Assembly (NCBI GenBank): GCA_002633025.1
Contig: NMRB01002886.1
Location: 18,415-82,414, forward strand
Origin: Notospermus geniculatus
Taxonomy: Eukaryota > Nemertea > Pilidiophora > Heteronemertea > Lineidae
DNA: 64,000 nucleotides
Reading direction: 5' to 3'
Shown: positions 55,295-63,911 of the stretch, piece by piece
Position numbering within the stretch: position 1 is the stretch's first letter
How the letters are laid out: each line of letters begins with the position of its first letter
Notes under the pieces: model-generated
Database searches by the model: none
Seen by the model: the letters and a program-made list of their open reading frames with translations, nothing else
What the model was told of the DNA's origin: nothing
Program-made: the position numbers and the translations under genes

Positions 55295-55572
55295 CCGCAA
55301 TAAAATTGGCGCGGAATATCGCGTGCTCCGATTGGCTCGTCAAATCCCGGTGATCTGTATAATCAGAAATTTTCTTTCTTCTGTTAATTTTTCTGTTATA
55401 ATGATGCAACTGTTGAAAATAAAAGGCAGTAGCCGTGACAACAGGCCAGAGTTACGCAACACATAACGCTATGCGTCACTTTTATAGTCTAATTTTAGAT
55501 TTTGACCCTTAAGCAGCAGGGTTGAAGGTCATTACACTCATTCCGGGCTGAGCATACACATTCTGAGCCAAG
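55295..55572 (+). promoter_or_regulatory. KMT2A: Probable KMT2A promoter region
   Basis: Within 280 bp upstream of the start codon lie AAATTGGCGCGGAA (E2F-like TTGGCGC, about 55305) and TCCGATTGGCTCG (inverted CCAAT, about 55329). There is no TATA box at a fitting distance. The start codon itself sits in CCAAGATGGCGAG, a YY1-type motif that often overlaps TSS/ATG regions of TATA-less genes. Function is inferred from motifs only. Confidence 0.45.
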
Positions 55573-55740
55573 ATGGCGAGACTCCGATTTCCCGGCCGTC
55601 CTGGCCAAAGATTTGATCGTCTAGGGGTTCGCTATGTCGTCGACGAGCCCCGAAAAACGATGGATCCCACCATGAAAATCATAGCTAACATATACCGAGG
55701 ATTAAAACTATTCTATGACATATTCGGGGAATCAGACGAG
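55573..55740 (+). CDS. KMT2A: KMT2A exon 1, menin-binding motif
   Basis: 56 codons from ATG in GCCAAGATGG to GAC GAG|GTAAAC (phase 0). MARLRFPGRPGQRFD matches the vertebrate N-terminal RWRFPARPG menin-binding motif (F-P-x-R-P-G kept). The exon then encodes MKIIANIYRGLKLFYDIFGE, equivalent to the second conserved helix before FGES in KMT2A. Confidence 0.95.
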
Positions 55741-58700
55741 GTAAACATTGTCAACACATCCCACTGTCGCAAATCACAACGCGTTTTTCTTACGATTTGC
55801 GCCGTCGGCAAAATTCTCAACCGCGCCGTGATAAAATTCCTCATCCCCCCGTAATATTTTTGCGTCCTATACATTCCCTGATTCATATCGTTATGTAATA
55901 ACCTGGTTTTGTGATATATCATCGCTTATTGATCTGCAATTTGGCAAAAATTGACACAAAATTTCGCATCAATATTTTCAAAATGGCGGCCTGTCTGGCT
56001 GCATGCATTTTGTATTGTAGTGCATTTGGGACAGTGGACAATTTTCTCAACAGTTTGGCCTTCACAGCCAATTCCAAGATGTTGTATACATTGACTGTTT
56101 GATTTTCAGCTCGTATAGGTTGGTGACTTGTGATGTCATCGCATATTTGTCAAGGAAATGATGACAATCCAGCACCAGCAGCATCGCCACATCGCATCCC
56201 CATCGCCGGCATCGGTCTCGGAGTCGGACTGTTTTTTTTTGAGTTCACCCATCCCACTCAGTCGAGTCTTGATTACATCATGTACATTGACTGGGTCTAA
56301 CCTATCCCTTCACGATATTCACTATTCAGCAGCCCGGGCCAGCATCATTATCAACCTGCTTCAAATAAAGGAGATGGGATTTTTATCTTGTTCTCATTGT
56401 TGCTGGTATCACAAGGCAAATGCATTGAAAGAAAAGAAATAGGCCTTTGGGTCACAGACATGACATGTGCTTTGCCTCTTGCTGGTAGATTCCTTCCGTG
56501 GAGACGTTTGCTTCCGATTTCCACACCTTGTCTTCTAAGGATGATGACATCAATGAAGTAGTGTCTATTTCAGTCATCTTTGCATTGCATCAGTCACACG
56601 TGGCCAGCTCATGTGTTGCGCAACACTCCAGCCTCTGTCTCAGACAGATATGACAGATTCCGTGCATTGATCGCTGAAGATTTTTTTTCACACTGTCATT
56701 GTTTTGTGAAATGTTGCTTGTCAGTGTGCTAGCCAGGCCAGTTTCACAGGGCGGTACCACCCTGTTTAAAAATGTAACTTGCAATGCATTTTCTGTTACA
56801 TGTACACCACCCTGTTTGGAAATCCAGGGCCTTAAAATCATAAGAAAATGCAGTCATGCCACCCTGTTTGAAAATTTTTTTGGCGAGAACACAATTGGTG
56901 CTTTCTGTTTATGGTGTCTTCACTAGAAAAACACACTGTCGGAAAATGTTCTTGTTGCCCTCAGTTTTCTTAGAACTGGAAGTCATTAAGAATTGACGCC
57001 TGTAATTTCCTCTGTAGAGAAATATTCCATTCTGTCTTCAGCTAAGTTTTTTTTATGACAGTCACACTTGATATTCACTGGTTTTATTGCTGTGACAAGA
57101 ATGTACCGGTAGTCTAAAAAGTAAATAATTGCTGTGATTTATTACAAAGGTATTGCACTTGACTTTATTTTTAGTCTGCCTGTCTGTCTGGCGCTGTGAC
57201 ATTACCGTACCATATTATGTGACTTTTTCCCTTCCAAGACAAGCCATAAAATTGAAGTGCATCTTATGTGACCGTCCGCTACAGGGATTTTCCAGTGCCA
57301 AGTCGCATGGAAAATTAGCCTACAATAACGTACTGGACTGACAAGACACCAGGAGATAATGAAAGAAATAGAATCACTCGGACTTAGACAGACAATACTG
57401 AAATTGACAAAGGTGACCCTCCATCAGGGATCAAAGTACATATTCTGAAAAAGCAGATTTTGGTTGAACAGGCCAAGAAATCAAGTTGTACACAATACAA
57501 AATGCATTAGGACATCAAATTTTTGGGTCGCACAGAGCAAAATCCAGATCGCATTTTAGACCAAATGGTCATGAACTTTGAACCCTGCTCCACCACAAAA
57601 CCAGTCATCTGTAACGCTGAGGTTGGCAAGTTGGGGCAAACGTGCATGTCAATTTCACTATTGTCTGTCTGTCATGTACAATGCTCAGGAACTGTTTTAT
57701 ATACCGGTACATTATTGTAGCATTTTAATCTAAATAAATTATTATTATTATTATTATGTCATTGTCAGGATGTTCAGGCTCATTTTCCGTGTGACTTTAC
57801 AGGCCACCTGGTTTTGTAGCTGAGGGTCACATATTTTAACATCATGTATCTACCACCCATCATCGCTGTGTTGACAAAGATGTTTGTACATTACAGGAGG
57901 AAGAATTCGACGGATTTTCCCAACTTGAAGTCACAGCTGCTGAACACAAACATGCAGAGCTGTTACGAGCCAAGGCGCCTCCGCCTCCCGTCATGTTTGA
58001 AAAGCCGAAAGCGAAAGCGACGGGTGTCAAGGGGAAGGGGAAGGAAGATGGGGAGGGAAGATTCAGGAATTTGGCGCGGAAGTCGTATTCGGAGATGATA
58101 CGAGAGGGACTGGCTCAGCCGGCCAAGATGCGTAAGTACGATCTGGAACGCGCTAAGATGGAGAGTATGAAGGATGTCCCGAAGGGTGGGAATAAAAAAC
58201 GGAAGGGGGAGGAAGTAAGTGCGGAGGATGGCGCCACGAAGTTGAAAAGTATCAAAATTCGTTTGACGCCGGAGGGGCAGGCGAAGATTGTGCGTGGGCG
58301 TGGTCGGCCGACGATTTATGAGGGAGCGCAGAAAGTGAAAGGGAAGTCGCAGCCGGCTAAACTGGAGAAGGCACTTTCGAAGAAAGATTTGAAAGAGAAG
58401 AAGGCTAAGGAGCTGAAGTTGGGGAAGGGGGAGAAGAAAGCGAAGGAGGGGAAGGTGGTGAAAAAGGGCAAAAAAGGGGAGGTGGTGGCCCCCAAGAAGG
58501 ATGTGAAAACGAAGGCTTCGCCTGTCAAGGAGGTAAAAAAGACTGAGAAAAAACAGAAGGTTGCAAAGACTGTTTGCCTGCCGAAGTCGAAAAAATTCGA
58601 TTCAGCGCGTGCTAAGCAGTTGGTTGCGAAGGCAAAGATAGCAAGCAAGAAATTGCAAGATGTGGCGATTCCAGTCGAGGACGTAAATGCATCCCCTGAG

Positions 58701-61700
58701 AAACGGAAGTCTGGTTCGTCGAGTGTTTTTCACTTACCTGCGGTCAGCTCGCGTTCTGCACGGCGGATAAAACCGGCCAAGCGGTTCCTGGAGGAGGATT
58801 TTTCAACCCAGGGTGCAAAGAAACCTCGTTCGGATGAAAGTGTTGTTAAAAATGCTGGAGGTGATGGTACACTTTTAGGATCGAATCTTCCTTTATCACC
58901 CTTGTCCGCTTTCGCTGCTGCGACTGAGCTATCGCCAAACGGAACACATATCATGCAAACGGGACGACAAATGGGTCTCCTGGATCAGCCATTGGTTGTT
59001 TCCGGGAAAAGAGATCGTAAGCCTAGTCAGAAATTACTGCAGAAGTTATCCGATGGAGATCTAACCGGTTATGAAAAGAACTTGATTCCGGAAAACGAAA
59101 ACGAGCCTGGGGTGGGAACTGAGTGTACTTCGCTAATGAGTAGTCTGTCGCCGTATAAACAAACTGGGTTGTCATGGTTACAGACGGAGCACATCTCGCC
59201 GCAGCCGGTTTCGGAAAAATCGCCAAATATGTCGTCAAACCGGAAAGATTTGGAGGAAATGTGTCGGAAAGCGGCGCAGATGCAGAAGAGCGGGAGTAGC
59301 GTCCTGCAGAAGCCTCGTCTTCATTTGAACCGTGCTACGATCAACCGGTCAAAAGTTGCCGTTGCTCGCTCTTTGAAGATCCAGATGAAAAAGGCAGCCG
59401 AGGCGGAGAAGACCGTTCAGGCGTTGGCTAAAGCCCTCGTTCCTCCAAAAGTGGCACCGCCATCTAGTGTGCCGGCACCCAAACCTTCCACAACAGAAAC
59501 TGGAGATCAGAGCAAGATTGGTAAGTTACCGTGGCATTTTCTGTCTTCAAGATTTCTGTCGTTGATTTCTGTGGTGTTGTTCTTCCGGTTGATGCCAGTG
59601 GTCGGAAGGGAACTATTATTGCGATTTTTGCCTGGTACATGTAGGGTAGTCCCAAAACTACATGTACTAGACCTGTATGTTTGATTGTCCTACATGTACA
59701 CATGTATAATCTCGGTTATCTGGAGCAGAGTGTTCTGATGCTAAAACAAGTGGCACACCAGACGATATCGCAAGCGATGTACTCACCACCAATCATCCCG
59801 CCAACCACCACAGTCCAGGCGATATCGGCTTTGGTATTGTTTGACATCGGGTGAACATCGCTGGCGAGAGTGTTCCACGCATCGCTGTCCAACGCACACC
59901 TGGCGTCAACAGCCGATTTTCTTGGCGGCGAGAAGATCGATTGCAGTATCACCTAGTGTGCTGCTGGTTTCAATGTTTCTTCATATTTTCTGCTGCAAAC
60001 CCTTCCGCTTCCAAACTTGTTCCATCATACATGTACCAGTATGTATTAAAGTCTAATATGTTTGTTTGCAGTTAAAACTCCAAAGAAGAAGGCCAACAAA
60101 TGTCTAATTTGCAATGATCGCCACCAACTTCTGACGACGTACAAGGATTTGACGTGTTGTGTCAGTTGTCGCCGGTTCTATTCGCGCTGGGAGGAGAAGA
60201 TTGATCGTGGTGTGCCGGTGCCTTGGTGTACGGAAACTCCAAAAGGTAATGTTTGTTAGAAGATGTTGATAGGGAACCTATTTGACTTAGCAGATTCGGT
60301 TGTGCCAGAAGTGGTTTATTTACACCAAGCTGTTTCTGTGTTTTGGTACTGTAGTGGTGACTAAAAAATTCCTTATTCATCTTTGCAGGAAATTGCACCA
60401 TTTCCAAGTTACCGAAATTCTGTCGTGGCTGTCGGTTGGAGAAGTGTTTCTCCTCATTTTCAAGCGGTGATGAGTACCGGACACGGGCCAAGAACTGGAC
60501 CCCTGGGCCTGTCACGTCACCATTGAAAAGCCCGAAACAAAGTGCGACTGAAAGCCAGTTGGTGCACGGGGTGACGGAGGCGAAAAAAGCCGAAGATAAG
60601 GCTAGGATTCTAGATAGTTATGAAGACACGATTGCCGATGTCATGTTACGTGTGTTTGGGAAAAATGCCGCAGGTGCTGCAAAAGAGAAACGTGAAGCGT
60701 CATTGAAAGCGTCACGAACGAAATCGATCCTGAAAAAATCTTTACGGACTGCTCAGGCTAAGGTTGCCAAGGATCGGACGCTCGACGTCCCGGCAACACC
60801 AGCGGTGGTCAAAATGGGAATTGACAGTCTTGTCCCGTGTCCACAAACAACTTTAAGTGGTACGCCGAGTACAGTGACTGCATCAGAGGGAAGTCCAACG
60901 TCCCCCGGTACGCTGGTGTCTCCCGTCATTGGCCCTAGGATAAAGCACGTGTGCCGGCGAGCTGCTATCGCCCTTGGAAAGAAACCGGCGACCTTCCCTA
61001 AGAGGCCTGAGTTAAGATTGAGTGCTCTTCCGTTATACGATAAGGCGAGATATGTACCGCAGCATGAAGGAGGTAAGAATTATCATGTAGCAGTTGAAAA
61101 AGTCGAGGGTCCCACCCCGGGTTTTGAACCCGGGACCTCACGCTTGAAAGTGAAATGCTCTACCGACTGAACTAAAGGGAATTTCCCGGTAGCCTGGGCT
61201 TGTAGGAGTGCTGACACTATTACAATCAGTTGGCATTGTTTCACGTCAGGGTTTACTTACAGATAAAAAGCAAGAAGTCAATCTCCAGAATTCACGAATT
61301 TTCGACCCCAACCGGGGTCTTTTTCAAGTGGAACTTTACAATCTGAAACTCTAGAAAAGACTTTTCTAGAGTTTCAGATTGTAAAGTTCCACTTGAAAAA
61401 GACCTCGGTTGGGGTCGAAAATTCGTGAATTCTGGAGATTGACTTCTTGCTTTTTATCATTTTGTGTGTCAATTTTGTGCTATTCTGTATAATCTAGGGT
61501 TTACTTACAAATGTAGAAGAAAATCTTGCGGTTGGAACATGGTGCATATCACCTCTGAGGTTTTGGGTTTCATCCCAGGTCCAATCCTACTCTTCATGTA
61601 GTAGAGAGGGCGACTCTGAAGTGCATTTTTTCTCCAGACACTCCGGTTTCCTCCTGCACTTGATATATTCCTTTGCCTTTCAGATTCATCAGACTCTGAC

Positions 61701-62456
61701 GACCTTCCAATCGAGGAAATCATCCGCCGTGCCAAAGATAAAGACGAGGGTCGCGAACTCGACGAAATACCGAAAAAGATGCATTTGAAAACGTCCGCCT
61801 TTCGCCGAATCAGCAAAATTAAGAAACGTTTAAGTTTGGAGAGAAAAATGCAGAAGGTTATATTTACTGAGAAAAAACCACTATCTCCCTCTGGGAAGAG
61901 GACGAGGCGTCGGCGGTGTTTTGAATGTGAGGGTTGCCTGGCAAAGGATTGTGGGGAATGTGTGAACTGCCTGTGAGTATTGTTTTGATACATTTGTAGT
62001 TTAGGCAGAATGGCTGTTGACAAAGGCCTCGACTGACTCTACAGTGTAACAGTACTTCACGTAAGACAGGCGCAATCACGCTCGCGCCCCTGAGCGCCCG
62101 CAAAATTGCACCGAGGAGCTCATTGACCGTGCTCTTTGGCATCCTTGATGTAACTGAGCATCAAATTTCACGAGTGTGAACAGCTCTCCTCGAGCCTTTG
62201 AGGAGCTCAACTGATTGAGCTCCTGCAGATTTCAAACGTGAAGCACTGCAGTGTACATGTAATTCCTAATGCCTCAGTCAACATGGCAGTGATTGGTGCA
62301 GAGGTGTAAGTTGCACAGTGGTGTAGTGTCAGGCTCTAGACCAAGAGGCCACGGGTTCGCAGTGTTATATCTAGGCCATTTTAGAGTGGCGCTGCGCCAT
62401 GCCCCCGAAAGGGGGCGCCATTGTGCCCTTCTTTAACCCCCTAGGGCGCCATGCCC

Positions 62457-62487
<31 letters not shown>

Positions 62488-63911
62488 TTAATTTTTTTTT
62501 TTAGTTTTTAGTACCCCCAGACCCTTTGCCATGGTCCCTTTTAGTCATATCACCTTAGAAACTGGCTTAAATTGGCTGTTGACTGGAGTTATAGAGACCT
62601 TTTTAACTTTTTAGCTTTTCAAATTCCGTTAGAAGAAATGTCGCGAATAAAAAGTGCCCTTTTCTAGGTTGAAGTGCCCTTTTCACAAAGTTTGCACCAT
62701 GCCCTTCTGAAATCCTAGATATAACACTGGTTCGATTCTCGGTCACGTCATCACTTGTACTCGCAACTAGTCTGAAATGATCAAGTGATGTACTGAATGA
62801 GCTGCTCCTTGAGTTCCCCAAACATTTCTGGAGAGACGGGGGTAATGTGAAGTACTTTTTTCTTGGTGAGAAAGAGGAAGTAAAGTGTGTATCATTTTGT
62901 TCCAGGGACAAACCAAAGTTCGGCGGTCGAAATGTCAGTAAGCAGTGTTGCATGTAAGTATCTATAGAGGTTCTTCATTGATGTCACAAAGGTCACATGA
63001 CTGCAAAGAATCAGCCATGTTGGCCATCAAATAACCTGCGATGACGTCAAAACTGTCGCGTCATGACATTTTGACATCACAATCTACATGTATGTGTTGA
63101 CGCCGTCTTCATGCCGTGATGTCGCTTGACGTTTTGACGGCCAATATGGCGGCATCTTGTCGTCATGGAAATGTGATGTCACGTGAAGAACATCTACATG
63201 TAGTTTCCAGTTGACAGATGTGCTCTGGGCCGAGTTGATTTTAAAAATTGTTGAAAGTAGAAAATCAGTACCATGTTTTGATGAGTTATGCTAATGTCAC
63301 TTAAAAGATGAGCGTAAAATATCTGTCCATCATTCACTTTTTGAGTTTTTCTGGCTTTCATACTTTTGATAGTTTGTTCAGGCGATGTAAGCCCTGCTTT
63401 GTTGTTTCAGCCACCGGAAATGTGAAAACCCATCTTACAAGGTCTTAGGGCCACAGTACGGAACCGGCCTCGACAGGAAATTCTCAATAAAGAAATTGAA
63501 ACCGGGGTCAGCCGCGGCGAAAGATATGACCGATGCGGTTCTCATTAATGCGGATATCGCGAACAAGTTCGCAGCCGGGCGGGAATTACGAGTTGAGTTG
63601 GAGCGGGTTAATATGGGGGTGCCGGGGAGGAAGCATGTCAAGAAGGTTGAAAAGGTACGTTTGTGGATTTTAATCAGATCTTAACAAATCTGGTGGGGGT
63701 AGTTCTTAACCAGAGCTCCTCACATTGCGAATTTAGGCCTACCAGCTCTGGGAAATTGTATGTCCTTGACTTATACCAAGATGCGTGTTTGATCTATTTG
63801 CAGCCCGACAAATTCGGCCAGCGTGTTGTACTCCAGTCAATCGTACCAGCCTCGCGACGGCAATGGCCGCAATCGCCGCCTGGACGCCATCTGATTCAAG
63901 TGAAACACCCG
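55573..63911 (+). CDS. KMT2A: KMT2A/MLL/trithorax H3K4 methyltransferase, N-terminal part (continues past the window)
   Basis: KMT2A-type proteins are nuclear COMPASS-like complex subunits that methylate histone H3 Lys4 and keep Hox and other developmental genes active. Exons 55573-55740, 57897-59520, 60072-60245, 60389-61072, 61684-61972, 62906-62953, 63411-63654 and 63804-63911 join to 3339 nt (1113 codons) in one frame. In order: menin-binding RLRFPGRPG (3-11), IFGESDEEEEFDGF (LEDGF-type, about 50-63), Lys-rich region, one AT hook RGRGRP (189-194), conserved RRIKPAKRFLEEDF, nuclear-receptor-like zinc finger (608-675), IGPRIKHVCRRAAIALGKK pre-CXXC block, and CXXC domain (about 958-1003). 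PHD fingers, FYRN/FYRC, taspase sites and SET must lie beyond the edge. The gene is the single pre-duplication ortholog of vertebrate KMT2A and KMT2B by inference. Confidence 0.95.
55741..57896 (+). other. KMT2A: KMT2A intron 1
   Basis: 2.16 kb without recognised coding blocks. It contains CAAAATGGCGGCCTG (55978, YY1-like), three loosely spaced CACCCTGTTT(A/G/T) phrases near 56757-56870, and an ATT microsatellite near 57739. TACATGTACA-type words are frequent. Confidence 0.7.
57897..59520 (+). CDS. KMT2A: KMT2A exon 2, large basic exon with AT hook
   Basis: 541 codons after the acceptor ACATTACAG. It opens with EEEFDGFSQLEV, the LEDGF/IBD-binding type motif. A long Lys/Glu-rich region has AT hook VRGRGRPTIYEG (vertebrates have three hooks), then AKQLVAKAKIASKKLQ and SARRIKPAKRFLEEDF, both with clear counterparts in human KMT2A. 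It ends in phase 1 at ATTG|GTAAGT. An ATG at 57993 is internal, not the start. Confidence 0.95.
59744..59970. mobile_element. MITE family M4, copy 2 (KMT2A intron 2)
   Basis: The left GGCACACCAGACGATATCGC plus AAGCGA and right ATCACCTAGTGTGCTGCTGG are inverted, and internal phrases (ACACCTGGCGTCAACA, GCGATGCGTGG complement, GGCGAGAAGATCG) match the element at 35143-35511, which is longer. Confidence 0.82.
60072..60245 (+). CDS. KMT2A: KMT2A exon 3, first half of nuclear-receptor-like zinc finger
   Basis: Encodes VKTPKKKANKCLICNDRHQL onward to CCVSCRRFYSRWEEKIDRGV and the first Cys of the second module (CTETPK). Ligands are C608, C611, C627 (or C626) and C630, then RRFYSRW in the place of the nuclear-receptor P-box helix. 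Spacing between the first two Cys pairs is 14-15 rather than the classical 13. Confidence 0.94.
60389..61072 (+). CDS. KMT2A: KMT2A exon 4, second zinc-finger half and pre-CXXC block
   Basis: Starts GNCTISKLPKFCRGCRLEKC, a close match to the second nuclear-receptor module ending CRLxKC (ligands C650, C658, C667, C670; C675 follows). A Ser/Thr/Pro and Lys-rich linker follows, then IGPRIKHVCRRAAIALGKK and LSALPLYDKARYV, nearly identical to the block before CXXC in human KMT2A. Phase 1 at both ends. Confidence 0.95.
61110..61180 (-). pseudogene. tRNA-like pseudogene in KMT2A intron 4
   Basis: The 71-nt minus-strand sequence begins TCCCTTTAGTTCAGTCGGTA. It has a good D arm (A box TAGTTCAGTCGG), a T arm with B box GGTTCAAAACC, and an anticodon region (CTTTCAA) whose stem pairs only with an 8-base loop. 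The acceptor stem has one mismatch and two G-U pairs. It resembles a decayed tRNA-Lys/Glu type gene or SINE head. It starts 38 bp after the exon 4 donor and is antisense to KMT2A. Confidence 0.65.
61262..61458. repeat. KMT2A: 197-bp near-perfect palindrome in KMT2A intron 4
   Basis: Two 98-bp arms around a single central base (61360) differ at one position by hand alignment. Each arm starts GATAAAAAGCAAGAAGTCAA and ends AACTCTAGAAAAG. The palindrome plus 37 bp on its right is flanked by the 14-bp direct repeat AGGGTTTACTTACA at 61248-61261 and 61496-61509. The intronic transcript would form a 98-bp hairpin. Confidence 0.95.
61530..61665 (+). mobile_element. SINE family B, copy 3 (KMT2A intron 4)
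   Basis: Diverged copy: GGTGCATATCACCTCTGAGG head, GGTTTCATCCCAGG, CTTCATGTAGTAGAGAGGGC, and CAGACACTCCGGTTTCCTCC end, as in 46466-46621. Confidence 0.7.
61684..61972 (+). CDS. KMT2A: KMT2A exon 5, start of CXXC domain
   Basis: Encodes DSSDSDDLPIEEIIRRAKDK onward, a basic region KRTRRRRC, then the first CXXC half CFECEGCLAKDCGECVNC. CXXC domains bind unmethylated CpG. The loop between the two Cys triplets is one residue shorter than in human KMT2A. The donor is CT|GTGAGT (phase 2). Confidence 0.96.
62316..62752 (+). mobile_element. tRNA-derived SINE split by a DNA element
   Basis: The head AGTGGTGTAGTGTCAGG and CCACGGGTTCG end at 62359; the continuation GTTCGATTCTCGGTCACGTC starts at 62730. 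Removing the insert plus one copy of GTTCG restores a canonical B box GGTTCGATTC. The insertion therefore lies exactly in the Pol III B box. Confidence 0.72.
62360..62729. mobile_element. Non-autonomous element with CAGTGTTATATCTAGG termini
   Basis: The left end CAGTGTTATATCTAGGCC and right end CCTAGATATAACACTG are inverted repeats of about 16 bp. GTTCG lies on both sides (62355-62359, 62730-62734). The inside has GC-rich palindromic stretches, an A-run and T-run near 62467-62505, and TGCCCTTTT-type direct repeats. A fragment occurs at 46817-46903. The CAGTG termini are hAT-like, but the duplication is only 5 bp. Confidence 0.82.
62906..62953 (+). CDS. KMT2A: KMT2A exon 6, CXXC core
   Basis: A 48-nt exon encoding DKPKFGGRNVSKQCC, nearly identical to vertebrate KMT2A (DKPKFGGRN is the DNA-contacting loop). 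The acceptor is TTGTTCCAG and the donor CAT|GTAAGT. Phase 2 at both ends. Confidence 0.96.
62962..63203. mobile_element. MITE family M5, copy 2, abutting the exon 6 donor
   Basis: The left arm CTATAGAGGTTCTTCATTGA and right arm ACGTGAAGAACATCTACATG are inverted. The middle pairs GCCATGTTGGCC(A/G)TCAA with TTGACGGCCAATATGGC. Related to 49358-49506. It begins about 8 bp after the exon 6 donor dinucleotide. Confidence 0.78.
63411..63654 (+). CDS. KMT2A: KMT2A exon 7, CXXC end and linker
   Basis: Encodes the last CXXC Cys in IHRKCENPSYKVLGPQYGTG, then a basic linker ending GVPGRKHVKKVEK. Acceptor TTGTTTCAG, donor AAG|GTACGT (phase 0). Confidence 0.94.
63804..63911 (+). CDS. KMT2A: KMT2A exon 8, linker
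   Basis: Encodes PDKFGQRVVLQSIVPASRRQ onward to LIQVKHP, in phase 0 at both ends (ATTTGCAG acceptor, CCG|GTGAGT donor). This segment has no domain I know; it lies between CXXC and the expected PHD fingers. Confidence 0.88.

Noticed and set aside
57993-59684. 563-residue protein starting at ATG 57993
   Set aside because: The frame is open upstream to an acceptor at 57897 and joins exon 1 in phase. The end past 59520 is intron read-through.
61110-61180. Functional tRNA (Glu/Lys-like) antisense in KMT2A intron 4
   Set aside because: The anticodon stem pairs only with an eight-base loop and the acceptor stem is imperfect, with no T-run immediately downstream on the minus strand.
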